Source: Hydractinia symbiolongicarpus (lineage: Eukaryota > Cnidaria > Hydrozoa > Anthoathecata > Hydractiniidae). From it: a DNA stretch of 64,000 bases. How positions within the stretch are numbered: position 1 is the first letter of the stretch; every line of letters begins with the position of its first letter. The notes beneath the pieces are model-generated. The model searched no databases, had not been told where the DNA came from, and saw nothing but the letters and a program-made list of their open reading frames with translations. The stretch lies in the NCBI RefSeq assembly GCF_029227915.1, contig NC_079889.1, positions 1,550,001 to 1,614,000 on the forward strand, in the 5' to 3' direction. This document shows, piece after piece, positions 24,601 to 33,815 of this stretch. Made by a program: the position numbers and the translations under genes.

Positions 24601-26837
24601 AAGAGTCAACAGGAAAAGAATATAAGCCCATTAAAAACCAAAAAGAAAGTATGTTTAATAGTAATGACAATAGTCATTTCTCCGACGACGTCTACCCTCG
24701 TCACGACGATAATTATCAGTATGGCGATGAAAGACGGCGTGCGCATGACCGCATTAATGAAGTAATTGATCGATTCGATAATATGCAGGAAGGATCGAGA
24801 AAAGATCGAACATCGCACGATACAAGTAGTGAGCAACTGCAGTGGGATCAAGATGAACGTGATAATGATGATCATGGCAAAACACAAAGTTTACAAAACG
24901 ATCACAGCGATGAAGACAAAAGTCACCAAGATGGAGAGCATGTTGATGACGACCACGAAGGAGAACATAAAAGTGATAAAGATGATCATGAGTTTAATGA
25001 TGATGAGCATGCTGGGAAAAGTGATCACCATGGTAACAAGGAAGAACATGAAGAAGAACATAAAGAAGGTAACCATGGCGATAACAGTCACGAAGATATT
25101 GATGAACATAACATGGTGACCGGGCATTACCACCCGCATGATATTACGTCACATCACAATCACGGTGACATCGATGATCAATTTCATAATTACATGCGCC
25201 ACTCCAGACAGGCCCAACATCTACCATCTATTGGATACACTTTGGATCATTTACATGGTCATGAGATTGGCTACACAAAAAATCAAAACACGGCAAATAG
25301 TTGGCATGGTAACCATGACTACGGACATGATTACTTAGAAGGAGGACATGATGGGAAAGGGTCGATGGGGGGCTTTTCTGCGGGAAGCCACGGACATGGA
25401 GGTTCTTCTGGTGATAAAGGGGTAGGTTACTATGGTCCTACCGAAAATGATGGTGTTCATTCCACTGTCAGTAATGAGGGTCATGTAATGCCATTATTTA
25501 CATACGGCGGACATACAGATGGACATCACAATGTAGACGATTATGGGCATGACGAGAGCAGTGCTTTTCATCACGGCGTTCAAGATGGAATGCCAGTGGA
25601 CGACCATCCAGCGCATTATTTATTCAGACATTTTACACCAGGTGGAGACTTTAGTGACCTCAGCTTTGAACATAGCTTGGATGATCATCTTGCGCATCAC
25701 GCAATGCATGGTGGATTGCAAAATCACCATGACGACCATCACACCCATCATGGACACCATCATTTAAACGAAGAAGATTTCCATCAAGTAAATCCCTTAG
25801 ATTATCATATTCCAGAATTTCCAGCAAGAAAGAACAACTATCAAACCAATCATTTCTTTGAGCACGAAACACAACGCATAGCACAACATGTTAATGAATT
25901 CCCATTAATCTCTGATAAGCAGACCGTTCATCCCAGTGTCTTTCAAGATCAAATGGATATGCTGCCTTCTGTCTCAGATTTCAAAACCTTGTCGATACAT
26001 GGCATTCGCCATGTCAAGGGAGGAGGTCGATACGCAGCTGGTGGAACTTTGATCGGAGCAGGAACAGCTGGATATGGCGCCGTAGGCAGACCAGCGGTAG
26101 GCATCGGATTGGCAGCAGGAGGCGCTGCTGGTGCAGGTATCTTAATGGGCGGAAAATCGCCTCCACTAAAAGCATTACTGCAGAAAGCTGCTACTAAAAA
26201 TTTAGCCCCAATTGGATCCGGTCTAAAATTAGCTGCGGCACCAATGGTTAATATGGGATTTCCTCAGTTTCATATACCAAAAGCCGAATCCTTACCAACG
26301 CCACCCGATTTTTACAAACCGCTGCCCTTACCTTTTGGACCAAATCCGTACCAAATACTAACTTCAGAAGGATTAGGATTTAAAGATACACCACCACCAC
26401 CTCCACAACCACCACCAAGTTTTTCAATGGCATTTTTCAACAAGTTAACATCTGAAGGAAATCCTAAACCTCAAAAAGCAGAAAAACCGCCACCAGATTC
26501 TCCACCTGCTCTTCTTCCAGATCCAAAGCCTCCTCCTCCTCCTCCTCCACCACCACCGCCGCCACCTCCACCACCACCACCACCACCACCACCTCCACCA
26601 CCACCGCCACCACCACCAAAGAGTGATGATAAACCAGAAGATAAACCTCCAAAGGGAAAGCCAAAACCAGTGGAGGTTTTAATTTCTGCGGCTAAAAAAC
26701 CAGATAAAAAGCCAGACAAATCACCGGATAGAAAGCAGATGTTGTTGTGGAACCCATTGATGCCAATAACTCAAGATGTTCCTACATCACCGTTACCAAA
26801 GTTATTGCAAGCGTTAAATGAAATGACGAAAAGGTGA
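9694..26837 (+). CDS. Giant secreted His/Asp/Glu-, Gly- and Pro-rich protein (giant gene 1), 13 exons, 3,991 codons
   Basis: Spliced by hand. Exons: 9694-9748, 10047-10491, 10604-10788, 11036-13483, 13908-14075, 14513-14695, 15114-15359, 15975-16217, 16308-16964, 18254-18394, 18889-19024, 19365-24109, 24514-26837. They sum to 11,976 nt in one frame ending in TGA. Ten of twelve introns are phase 1; intron 10 has a GC-AG donor (GGCAAGT) and intron 5 a weak GTGCGA donor. The start gives a hydrophobic signal peptide (MYLVLYFTLIYSTCCHIH). Blocks in order: basic/polar (to residue 166), Pro-rich (167-228), Gly/Ala repeats, then heptad segments split by Pro-rich linkers and a second Gly-rich run (229-1044), Ala/Gly (1045-1161), His/Gly with GGGYGG runs (1244-1543), His/Asp/Glu-rich (1544-3217 and on to about 3440), then Gly-rich and polyproline. 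I recognise no family. An extracellular structural, metal-binding protein is an inference from composition. Confidence 0.8.
11095..11330 (+). repeat. GGAGCA/GGTGGT repeat coding Gly/Ala-rich tract
   Basis: Near the start of exon 4 of giant gene 1, the hexamer GGAGCA and relatives (GGAACA, GGCGGA, GGTGGT) encode alternating Gly and Ala, interrupted by APDWGGAGDG and similar. Alternating Gly-Ala is typical of silk-like or elastomeric spacers. The repeat is in frame, so it can vary in copy number without destroying the protein. Confidence 0.8.
11370..12350 (+). other. Repeated short coiled-coil segments joined by Pro-rich linkers (giant gene 1, exon 4)
   Basis: At least six segments share a pattern of Leu-Glu, hydrophobic residues at 3-4 spacing, and a closing Lys/Met: LENVVQALANKVDN, LEEIISNLNKKVDTIGQ, LENTIESLSGKITEGL, LEGSMLTLSDKIKLLS, LEESMKMLADRMTGLAEHL and LTNQMANIQKGIGVLSEAL. 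Gly- or Pro-rich stretches separate them. The heptads predict short amphipathic helices able to oligomerise. This looks like an internally duplicated module within one exon. Confidence 0.65.
13130..13155 (+). other. Furin-like basic cleavage motif in giant gene 1
   Basis: The translation LKRSRRKRSTGYY contains RSRRKR followed by Ser, a strong match to the R-X-K/R-R consensus of proprotein convertases. It sits where the Gly-rich half of exon 4 gives way to a basic segment with two Cys (CRGRAMNC). Cleavage here would free the N-terminal 900-odd residues. Further dibasic KR sites occur in exon 12 (GIKRSQ, GYKRAL, YKRSPV). Confidence 0.4.
14829..14880. repeat. Near-perfect inverted repeat (hairpin) in intron 6 of giant gene 1
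   Basis: The arm TTCCCTTAGCAGG is followed after about 8 bases by its exact complement CCTGCTAAGGGAA. TGTACTA and TAGTACA extend the stem outward past a 2-nt bulge. The whole unit is about 52 bp. It could be a very short foldback element or a structured RNA motif in the intron; it contains no coding sequence. Confidence 0.7.
16460..16765 (+). repeat. GGTGGA-type repeat coding GGGYGG tract
   Basis: In exon 9 of giant gene 1, about 100 codons read as Gly-rich with Tyr, Ser and Asn inserted: GGGYGGGSHSGGGYGGGGYG and similar. Gly-Gly-Tyr tracts are known from insect cuticle, plant wall and jaw or shell matrix proteins, where Tyr allows cross-linking. His-rich stretches flank it on both sides (HDHDHDHHHTHHDH before, HGGHEDDEGHHGYHH after). 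Confidence 0.85.
16965..18253 (+). other. Largest intron of giant gene 1 (intron 9) and summary of its other introns
   Basis: The 1.29-kb intron starts GTAAAC and ends TTCACAG. It is AT-rich with no transposon ends or coding sequence that I can see. The introns at 13484-13907, 14076-14512, 14696-15113, 15360-15974, 18395-18888, 19025-19364 and 24110-24513 are likewise plain, apart from the hairpin at 14829-14880 and the dispersed repeat at 18793-18840. Confidence 0.6.
18793..18840 (+). repeat. Dispersed GGTAGCT repeat, copy 2
   Basis: Intron 10 of giant gene 1 contains CAAAGATGGTAGCTAC, the shared core of the family, but then diverges (AAAGGTTCACAATTCCAG). It is the most degenerate of the five copies, directly after CTTACGTAAG, a short palindrome. 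Confidence 0.4.
19404..19640 (+). repeat. 78-bp tandem repeat coding a His/Asp/Glu unit
   Basis: Three tandem copies at exact 78-bp spacing (GACGACGT at 19414, 19492 and 19570) encode a 26-residue unit built from HGHDDVHDxYDDEMEHHEGD plus EHGGG. Every unit keeps paired His flanked by acidic residues, an arrangement suited to binding divalent metals. Exon 12 of giant gene 1 begins just upstream. High identity between copies points to recent duplication or gene conversion. Confidence 0.9.
20035..20250 (+). other. Internally duplicated domain, copy A (giant gene 1, exon 12)
   Basis: About 70 residues that are not low complexity: VLPEQYKEEERNRFKETL, then SKETKALADLYNHPE, then EEKFMEKASKLTGTNWGLNRR. 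A second copy lies at 23410-23640. Shared features are a Leu-Pro or Ile-Pro start, a run of charged helix, NKETKEL/SKETKAL, a hydrophobic Leu-x-x-Leu, an E-x-x-F/RF-x-x-A-S-x-L stretch and the end motif GTxWGLN. This is probably a real folded module; I cannot name it. Confidence 0.7.
22560..23360 (+). other. Extreme His/Glu-rich tract (giant gene 1, exon 12)
   Basis: Roughly 265 residues made almost wholly of His, Glu, Lys and Asp with repeated EEHE, EHDE, HHKE and KEHD motifs, such as EEHDEEEHEEHKEEEHE. Neutral and hydrophobic residues are nearly absent. It probably forms extended charged helix or disorder and would bind divalent cations strongly. It lies between the two copies of the GTxWGLN module. 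Confidence 0.8.
23410..23640 (+). other. Internally duplicated domain, copy B (giant gene 1, exon 12)
   Basis: Second copy of the module at 20035: SLIPRELKELEERRLQHK, NKETKELMHLFDDIADH, ESRFIGEASHLIGTKWGLN. It differs from copy A at many positions while keeping the GTxWGLN end, so the duplication is old and probably under constraint. The C-terminal part of exon 12 that follows is basic (KLKRRKKHSSKKNIFKKKF). Confidence 0.7.
26527..26621 (+). repeat. CCA/CCT repeat coding about 30 consecutive prolines
   Basis: In the last exon of giant gene 1, an unbroken run of Pro codons (CCT, CCA, CCG mixed) follows DPK and ends at KSDD. Mixed synonymous codons argue that selection keeps the polyproline, rather than fresh slippage. 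Shorter Pro runs precede it (TPPPPPQPPP). The protein ends soon after with a non-repetitive tail (LLQALNEMTKR). Confidence 0.9.
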
Positions 26838-27004
26838 TATCAATTAATGCATCGATTTGCAGATGGCGAAGTAATGAGAAAAAGTGTTGAATGCTTAAAA
26901 TTAAGCCATTAAGAAGAAAGAATGAAAACAATTGTTGCAATCGAAGAATGAAATAACTAAGTGATTGAACAATTGTTAAAATTTTTTAGGTACAATGACG
27001 AAGA

Positions 27005-27010
27005 AATAAA
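27005..27010 (+). terminator. Candidate poly(A) signal for giant gene 1
   Basis: AATAAA, 168 nt after the TGA. A second AATAAA lies at 27138-27143. I cannot tell which is used. Confidence 0.45.
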
Positions 27011-27714
27011 AGCAATTGTTCTAAATGTTAAATGAAACGTTGAAAAGATAGTAACAATGGTTCAGAAAGTTAGGTGAACTATTAATGAAAACATTATTAA
27101 CAGGCGCTGCTGTATCCAGGAGATACAAAGACTCGGAAATAAAAAGATTTCTTTATTGGTGGACGGAACCTTTTCTTGAGAACTACACCGTTGTTAAGGC
27201 TCGATCAAAACACTACTTACATTAAGGAGGCTTGAGCCTTCTTGGTCACACCTATACATCTATGTATGCATTTTTATTATCTTGTTGCTTCATAAAGAAA
27301 TATTGTTTGCAACGTTTTTCAATCAGAGTGAATGTGATACTGATCAGTCTATTTCGGCATCATGTTAAAAAACTTTGTTTCTCCAGTAACCAAACTTTTT
27401 CAAGCAGAACGAGTTTGGGAGTTTTACTCACAACTGGGTGAATTTTCCAGCAATCGGAAATTACATTGATTTATCAAAGATTTAACCTCCTGAATAATAG
27501 AGATGGTATACATATGATACCAGTCGCTATTTCCGCACCACATGCTATTGGAGTTAAAAGAACCAAGAAAGGAAAAAGACACATCAATTTAACTTCAGAC
27601 CGACATTTTATGCACTGATTTCAAAAGGACATTTGCATCCTAACTACAGATCAGGGAATGAAACATAATTTTTGAATAAATAGATTTTATCCTAATAGTC
27701 ATACAAATAATTTC

Positions 27715-27840
27715 TTAACCAATCAAATTTTTTTAATAGCTCTACGGAGTTTTTTTTTATCCAATCACATTTTTTAGTTGCTATATAGAAATGTTCCTGT
27801 CCAATCACAATTTAAAAATAAAATTAATTGGTCAGGTTTA
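27715..27840. repeat. Degenerate 40-odd-bp tandem repeat with CCAAT motifs
   Basis: Three successive units begin CCAATCAAATTTTTT, CCAATCACATTTTTT and CCAATCACAATTT, each followed by AT-rich sequence. The CCAAT is regularly spaced and could bind NF-Y-type factors, but the region is downstream of two converging genes, so a promoter role is doubtful. Confidence 0.45.
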
Positions 27841-28837
27841 GTCTCTAACATGTTTAGTGTGCCCTAAAAAAATTGTGCAGTTTGTTGCTTAATTTTTTTT
27901 TCAAATATCCTAGATTATCGAAAAAATACTTCATGGATGCTAAACACAACAGACAGACTAATTCAGTATTTTTTAAATGTCAAAATATAACTCATCAGAT
28001 TGAGATCAGAAAAGCTATATCATTTTCTAAAAAATAGTGTATTATTTTTTTATGTATTTATTTATTTTATAATTTTAACGTCAGAAAAATAATAATAATA
28101 TTTTTTATATTTAGGGTATTTTTTAATGAAATAACTTTTGATTATTTCATATGTCAACAAATGGTATTTAGGGGTGGGAAAAGCTTTTCCTAAATTCTAA
28201 GGCACTCGTTATATTTCATCATAAGCGAATTATCTCGTCCCTAGGCCTTCTACACCTCAAAAAAAATGTGACTAGGTTGCATAGAAGATGCGATAACACT
28301 CTTGTTACCAATTTAAGTAGAGTTAGCACAACCTTATTCTCAGGATTTCTTTCTTCTTGTCGCAAGATTGTCAGAAAAAAAGATAAACACTCTGGACGAG
28401 GTTGGGGTTAGCAGACAGAACATTGACCTAAATGAGAATTATCCTCAGATTTAATTCTTTAAAAAAATGTCCCACTCGAAGGTTTAAAATAAGAAAAATA
28501 CTTATAAGGTAATTTAGACTAAACCATTTTTTAAAAAACCCGTCAAGATAAAGAGAACAACAGAATTCGATCTTATTTCAACACTTAAAGGCCAGGTTCC
28601 ACAAATAACCGGTCAAAATCCGGCAACATGCCCACCACCATAAGTCCTGAGCACTAAGTTGTTATAAAAGGTGGCGCGCGTTTTTAGAAAGAAGATGAAT
28701 TGGACTACCTAAAAATACAAAACATAAACTATGCCTAGGTCTTGTTCTCAGCTACCAATCGCAGCTAAACCTTTGAGAAGCTGATTATGTGTTAACAGAA
28801 AGAAAGGGTTTCTTAAAAACCAGCCTGTCTTCTAAGG

Positions 28838-28843
28838 TTTATT
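28838..28843 (-). terminator. Candidate poly(A) signal for the CaMKII-like gene
   Basis: TTTATT on the plus strand (AATAAA on minus), 49 nt past the end of the kinase stop codon. Placement suits a very short 3' UTR. Confidence 0.5.
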
Positions 28844-28891
28844 GATGGACAATCATTACAGTACAACCTCAATCCATCCTGCATGAATTCT

Positions 28892-30043
28892 TTAAATGTG
28901 AATCCCTCTCAATCCAGGAAAATCGTTTTTTCTTTGCAGCAGAACGTTCACTTCTGATACTTTTCTCCTGCTCGGCATGTCTTTATCTATGGTCACGGCT
29001 ACAGAAGAACGTCTCTCTTGTTCAGTTATTTTGAATAAACGAGTTCCAACGCTTACTTTTCGATTTTTTGTTCCATCATAACTGGATCGTTTTGGAGATT
29101 GCATTCGGTATATTGTCTGTACGGTAAAAATAGCTCCACGAAGTTTTCTGCGCGCGTTAAATTCTTTTAACTTCTCGACTGTTTTCCTCCGGTGCATTTT
29201 TGGAATTTCTGTATGAATGTCGATCCAGGGATGATTTAAAGCGGTTTCGGCGGTGATTCGGGTTATCGGGTTTTTGTCCAGTAATCCCAGAATAAGCTCC
29301 TTTGCATGATGGGATACGTTATCCCAATACGGCGAAGACATTCGTACATCTCTTGTTATGATGTCAGCATACAGAGTTTCAAGTTTTTCATTCCAAAATG
29401 GCGGATAACCACCTAACAAAGTGAACAGGATTACTCCGGCTGACCAAGCATCAACCGCATAGTTTACCGGTTTCTCTAAAATTGTTTCTGGTGCTAAATG
29501 TAGCGGGGCACCATTAGCTTCAACTTTCACAAATTTTTTGCCTTTCTCTAAACGCATAGCTAACCCGAAATCCGATAATTTCAATATTTCCCCGCAACGG
29601 TTTTGTTTAATTAGTAAATTATCAGTTCTTATATCCCGATGTATAACCCGTTTCTCTCGAAGGTATACTAGAGTTTCTAGTAGTTGTCTCATAAAGTGAC
29701 AAGCATCGCGTTCTGTGTATGTTGTGAAGTTGACAACTTGATCAAACAAATTTCCGTCCTTCACATGCTCCATTACTAAGTAATGTTCCGTCGGAGTCCG
29801 AAAAATTCGGATTAATTCAACTATATTTCGATGCTTTAACCGTCTCCATATTGCACCTTCACGGGAGGAATGTATCCGGTTCCCGTCTGCGTTGGTTCGG
29901 AATGTGATAATTTTCACAGCAAACTCGTTTCCAGTTGATTTTTCAAAGCATCGATAGACGTCACCAAAGTGACCCTTATTGAGGAATATAGAAACATCAT
30001 AGTGGTCATCGAACTGCATCTTCTCCTTTTCTTTCAAACCCAT
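28892..30043 (-). CDS. Intronless CaMKII-like Ser/Thr kinase lacking the hub domain
   Basis: 383 codons in one exon. The kinase domain spans about residues 14-273: Gly loop LNKGHFGDV (the usual first Gly is Asn), AVK with Lys44, HRDIRTDN with Asp137 and Asn142, DFG at 158-160 and APE at 184-186. In HRD the usual LKPEN Lys is Arg139. The activation segment reads GAPLHLAPE instead of a GTPGYLSPE-like sequence. After it, MHRRKTVEKLKEFNARRKLR closely matches the CaMKII autoinhibitory/calmodulin segment, with Thr288 where CaMKII has its autophosphorylated Thr; the related MAGUK kinase CASK shares part of this. A basic tail of about 80 residues follows and there is no association domain. Expected to be a cytosolic, Ca2+/calmodulin-regulated, monomeric kinase. 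Absence of introns suggests an old retrogene. The first Met is used; an alternative is residue 9. Confidence 0.85.
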   Translation of the reverse strand: MGLKEKEKMQFDDHYDVSIFLNKGHFGDVYRCFEKSTGNEFAVKIITFRTNADGNRIHSSREGAIWRRLKHRNIVELIRIFRTPTEHYLVMEHVKDGNLFDQVVNFTTYTERDACHFMRQLLETLVYLREKRVIHRDIRTDNLLIKQNRCGEILKLSDFGLAMRLEKGKKFVKVEANGAPLHLAPETILEKPVNYAVDAWSAGVILFTLLGGYPPFWNEKLETLYADIITRDVRMSSPYWDNVSHHAKELILGLLDKNPITRITAETALNHPWIDIHTEIPKMHRRKTVEKLKEFNARRKLRGAIFTVQTIYRMQSPKRSSYDGTKNRKVSVGTRLFKITEQERRSSVAVTIDKDMPSRRKVSEVNVLLQRKNDFPGLRGIHI

Positions 30044-31901
30044 GAAATAAATTCGTGAACACTTTATACGAAAATTTATTTTGTTTGGCGGAATGAAACT
30101 TGATCAACCTCTCTTCACGTGATTTTCTCAGTAGGAAAGATATCCAACAAGTAAAACGCGATAAGAATTTTATTCGCGTGTTAAAACAAGTTTTTAAAAT
30201 TAATTGTACAATACTGCTTGCTGTCTTGTGTTTTTTTTATTTCTTGTGAATCATAAGTAAACTTTTTTTCGCATCTGTTTCTAACGGTTTCGGCACATTG
30301 TGTTAATGTATACCGTTATGAATAAGTACTTCCGTACCGACTTACGAAAACAATAAAAGGTTAAATATTTCTTCCGTCTTCACTTTCTTTTTATCCGAGT
30401 TGTGCATACGCTATTTGTATTCAAGTTAAATCAAGTTATAACGAGTCACATAGTTCTATTTTAATCTTTGCATGTGAAAATATCTTTTCTCGTTCTTTTT
30501 GATGAAAATTTAAAAGTTTATTTACTTCCTGTCAAATTTTAATATTGTTTTTTGTTCATCTTGACAATCGTTTGAAATACATAATCCCGATTTTCAAAAA
30601 GAATTGGCGATTTCGTTTATTCTTTGTTGTATATACCGTCTTTGTTCGAATATTCTGTGTTTACCTATAAGTTATAAAAGCTTGCCTGTTTTAACGTCTC
30701 CGTGCCACCAATCACGAAAATTATATTCATCAATACTTACGACGAACTTTTGTATTTTTTCGTTTTGTGTTGATTTATTTGTTTTTCACAAATCTTTTCA
30801 GATTTAAAACGTATTAATAAAACAGTGAATCTAACATTTAAATTCAAATATCAATTTCGTACCCAGGCTTTTTTTCAAATCTTTATTCGATGAGGACAAG
30901 GTTGCTTAAAATAAGAAATAGCTGAATTTGACGACTGTGTGTGTAAGTTTATTGTGATTAAAGATATCCTGTTAACCAGATGAATTTGTGTGTTCTAGTG
31001 AAAGTTTGGGCAAACGAGTCTGTTATATTAATACCTGGATTATAATTCAAAATAGTAGCGTAATCGCTATTGTATCAGCTAGTGTTGGTATGATTTTGCA
31101 ACAGCGCACTGTTATATTTTTTTCAGTTACATAAGATTAGTTTAACATTATAATGTTTTTAAATTTATTATTATTGAGCGATATTAACCTATTAAGGAAT
31201 GATTCACAAATGGAGAAGTGCACGAACGTCACTACGACGTTAAAGGGGGGAGGAGAGGAAGCTAAATTATTGAAATTTAAATATTTTATACCGTGAAACA
31301 TCGACTTGTAGATATAATAATAACAGAGATGATAATAAAAATAGCACTTCAAATTGACTTGTCGTCTTTTACAGGAGTGTATATCTGAATTTCTGTGATT
31401 TAAGGAGATACAAAAATATTACATTGTTTGATATAATCCAATGTTTAAAGCAAAACTGAGGAGCAAAATCGGATTGACGTTCAGGGTATAGTTTTCAATA
31501 TTTGACTCATCTCTGCGATCCAGTTAGTTTCCTTATAAAAACATCAGAGGGATGTATAACTGTAAATAATATTTGTTCTCGTCTAGACATGATTAAAACC
31601 GCCAACCGCAGTTGGCAATATATCTTGTACTTCTCATAACATCTCAGACAATGCAACAAAAACAATCAGTCGTTATGAGCATATTATCTGACTTCTGTCT
31701 AAATAACGTTTTAGATAGAGAAAAAATTAAGCCGGGGAAGAAGGAAGCAGAATTTGAGGACCAAAGCAGAGAAAATGTTGAAAAAAAAAGAAAATAGAAA
31801 AATTATAATTGAAATTAAAAATCGGTTGATTTAAATACTTTTGTCCTTTTGTCGTTGTGTTATTGGAAGAAAGGAAGGCTTTAAAAATCAAACATTTGTG
31901 C

Positions 31902-31998
31902 AAACTCGTTTCCAGCACTTGTTGTCTCTTATCTGTAACCGGGACGGCGTACCGCAGTCTCGATGTCAGAAAAGATACAAGATGCCCTGGGGACGAAT
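31902..31998. mobile_element. Short inverted-repeat element, CCTCGTTCCCAGGG family, copy 1
   Basis: The left end AAACTCGTTTCCAGCACTTG pairs with the right end, whose reverse complement reads GATTCGTCCCCAGGGCATCTTG. The internal arms (TTGTCTCTTATCTG against TTGTATCTTTTCTG) also pair, so nearly the whole 97 bp folds back on itself. Termini resemble those at 49214, 52008 and 53872. Confidence 0.55.
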
Positions 31999-32122
31999 CA
32001 ATCTTGAATTTTATTTGCAAAAAGTGACTAAATTATGTCAAAATGACTTTTGCTGAATTTTTTTTCAGGCTTTTTTCTATCGATAAGGTATCTGTTTTAA
32101 AGCTTACTGTCTGTCTTTGAAT

Positions 32123-32172
32123 CAAAGATGGTAGCTGCTATTAGCGATAGGCGAATTTTTCAGAGACTAGGC
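32123..32172 (+). repeat. Dispersed GGTAGCT repeat, copy 3
   Basis: CAAAGATGGTAGCTGCTATT, then AGCGATAGGCGAATTTTTC. Same order of motifs as the other copies (GGTAGCT, AGCGATRGG, GAATT). Confidence 0.5.
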
Positions 32173-32888
32173 AGAGTAATTTCATGTCATAGCAAATTGA
32201 ACGGTGTCACATGTATAAATTCTTTGTTACGTCACATATGTGACATTTTATTAGTTTGTGCGACTTCTTTAAATAAATATATTTTCAACGATTTCAAACA
32301 TGCTATCAAGTCTATGCTTATATGTTCAAACAAGCGGGTTGTCGTTATCACGTGACTTGACAAGTCGAACCGCAACTGACCAGCCTCGCTTTCAATGTTA
32401 GTAAACATACAAGACTTCGCAGAGACGAGGATGTCACTACATAAGCACATTTTGTTGTGTTTCTCTAAAAATTTGTATCATTTAAACACGTTTTTTCTTA
32501 TTCAGAGAAAAAAAAATGATTGAAAATTATTCAACCAGTTCATGAAAAAGCTACTAAGTCTCAAATATAAATATATTTCAGTCTGAGAAACTTTGCTGTA
32601 ATGTTTCTGTGGAAATTATAAATATTATTAACATATTCCATATTCTTTTTGTCTATTTGGAAGAAAAAGTCGTCTTACAGACACAAAAATAACGATATAC
32701 ATTATGGTTAAAGTTAAATGACGGGCGACACAAACTTGCTCTTGCAGTATTCGCTTATCAAAAATCTAAAAAAAGCCTTTAAACCAATTTTTCACGGAAT
32801 AACGACCAGTATTCTTTGATGCAACTGTTTCTGGAAAGTTTCTTACAAGAAAAGGGTTAACCCGTGCAATAACTTAAAAACAACACTC

Positions 32889-33491
32889 AAGAAGAAGAAG
32901 AAGAAGAAGAAGAAGAAGAAGAAGAAGAAGAAGAAGAAGAAGAAGAAGAAGAAGAAGAAGAAGAAGAAGAAGAAGAAGAAGAAGAAGAAGAAGAAGAAGA
33001 AGAAGAAGAAGAAGAAGAAGAAGAAGAAGAAGAAGAAGAAGAAGAAGAAGAAGAAGAAGAAGAAGAAGAAGAAGAAGAAGAAGAAGAAGAAGAAGAAGAA
33101 GAAAAGAAGAGAAAGAAGAAGAAGAAGAAGAAGAAGAAGAAGAAGAAGAAGAAGAAGAAGAAGAAGAAGAAGAAGAAGAAGAAGAAGAAGAAGAAGAAGA
33201 AGAAGAAGAAGAAGAAGAAGAAGAAGAAGAAGAAGAAGAAGAAGAAGAAGAAGAAGAAGAAGAAGAAGAAGAAGAAGAAGAAGAAGAAGAAGAAGAAGAA
33301 GAAGAAGAAGAAGAAGAAGAAGAAGAAGAAAAAGAAGAAGAAGAAGAAGAAGAAGAAGAAGAAGAAGAAGAAGAAGAAGAAGAAGAAGAAGAAGAAGAAG
33401 AAGAAGAAGAAGAAGAAGAAGAAGAAGAAGAAGAAGAAGAAGAAGAAGAAGAAGAAGAAGAAGAAGAAGAAGAAGAAGAAGAAGAAGAAAA
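32889..33491. repeat. Very long GAA/TTC triplet array (about 200 units)
   Basis: About 600 bp of almost pure GAA on the plus strand, broken only near 33102-33119 (GAAAAGAAGAGAAAG) and at about 33331 (an extra A, GAAAAAGAAG). Long homopurine GAA/TTC arrays are known to form triplex DNA and to impede transcription, as in the human FXN repeat. The array ends 324 bp upstream of the ATG of giant gene 2. Frames through it give only poly-Ser, poly-Phe or poly-Leu and are not genes. Confidence 0.97.
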
Positions 33492-33746
33492 AAGTTGTCT
33501 CGTTGAACGTCTGAAACAACTCACGTTCACAGTTAGAGAAATGCACCACTTTGTTCTCATTCCTTTCCTACGTTCCCTTCTAAAAGAAGTTGGTGACGAA
33601 GTTGATTTTTTAAAAACAATACTGTTTGCCAGTGAGTGCGCACACTTTTCATTAACTTTCGATGCGGGTTCAAAATAAAAGTGCGGCAAGTAATGCTCAA
33701 AATGATGAACCAACAAGAATTAAGACTTACGAATGTTAAAAACAAA

Positions 33747-33753
33747 TATAAAG
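33747..33753 (+). promoter_or_regulatory. Candidate TATA box of giant gene 2
   Basis: TATAAAG lies 69 nt upstream of the ATG at 33816, which would place the transcription start near 33777 with a 5' UTR of roughly 40 nt. A second TATAAAT at 33802 is too close to the ATG to serve. The GAA array is about 250 bp upstream. Confidence 0.4.
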
Positions 33754-33815
33754 TACAATGAAATAAATTTTCCAAGAAATTAACATAACAAGTGATGAAT
33801 GTATAAATTTTGACT

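Larger units (their letters stand above)
26838..28891. other. 3' flank of giant gene 1 and convergent spacer to the kinase
   Basis: About 2 kb, AT-rich and non-coding. Candidate poly(A) signals AATAAA for giant gene 1 are at 27005-27010 and 27138-27143. A degenerate tandem repeat with CCAATCA motifs lies at 27715-27840. AATAAA on the minus strand at 28843-28838 suits the kinase gene. No other gene was found. Confidence 0.6.
30044..32888. other. Intergenic region between the kinase start and the GAA array
   Basis: About 2.8 kb, AT-rich. It includes the kinase promoter (TATAAAG on the minus strand at 30068-30062, very close to the ATG), a short inverted-repeat element (31902-31998) and a dispersed GGTAGCT repeat (32123-32172). 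No gene was found; open frames are under 100 codons and low in complexity. Confidence 0.55.

Noticed and set aside
32874-33716. Long minus-strand frames of 280 and 220 codons
   Set aside because: They are poly-Ser, poly-Phe and poly-Leu read through the GAA/TTC array, not genes.
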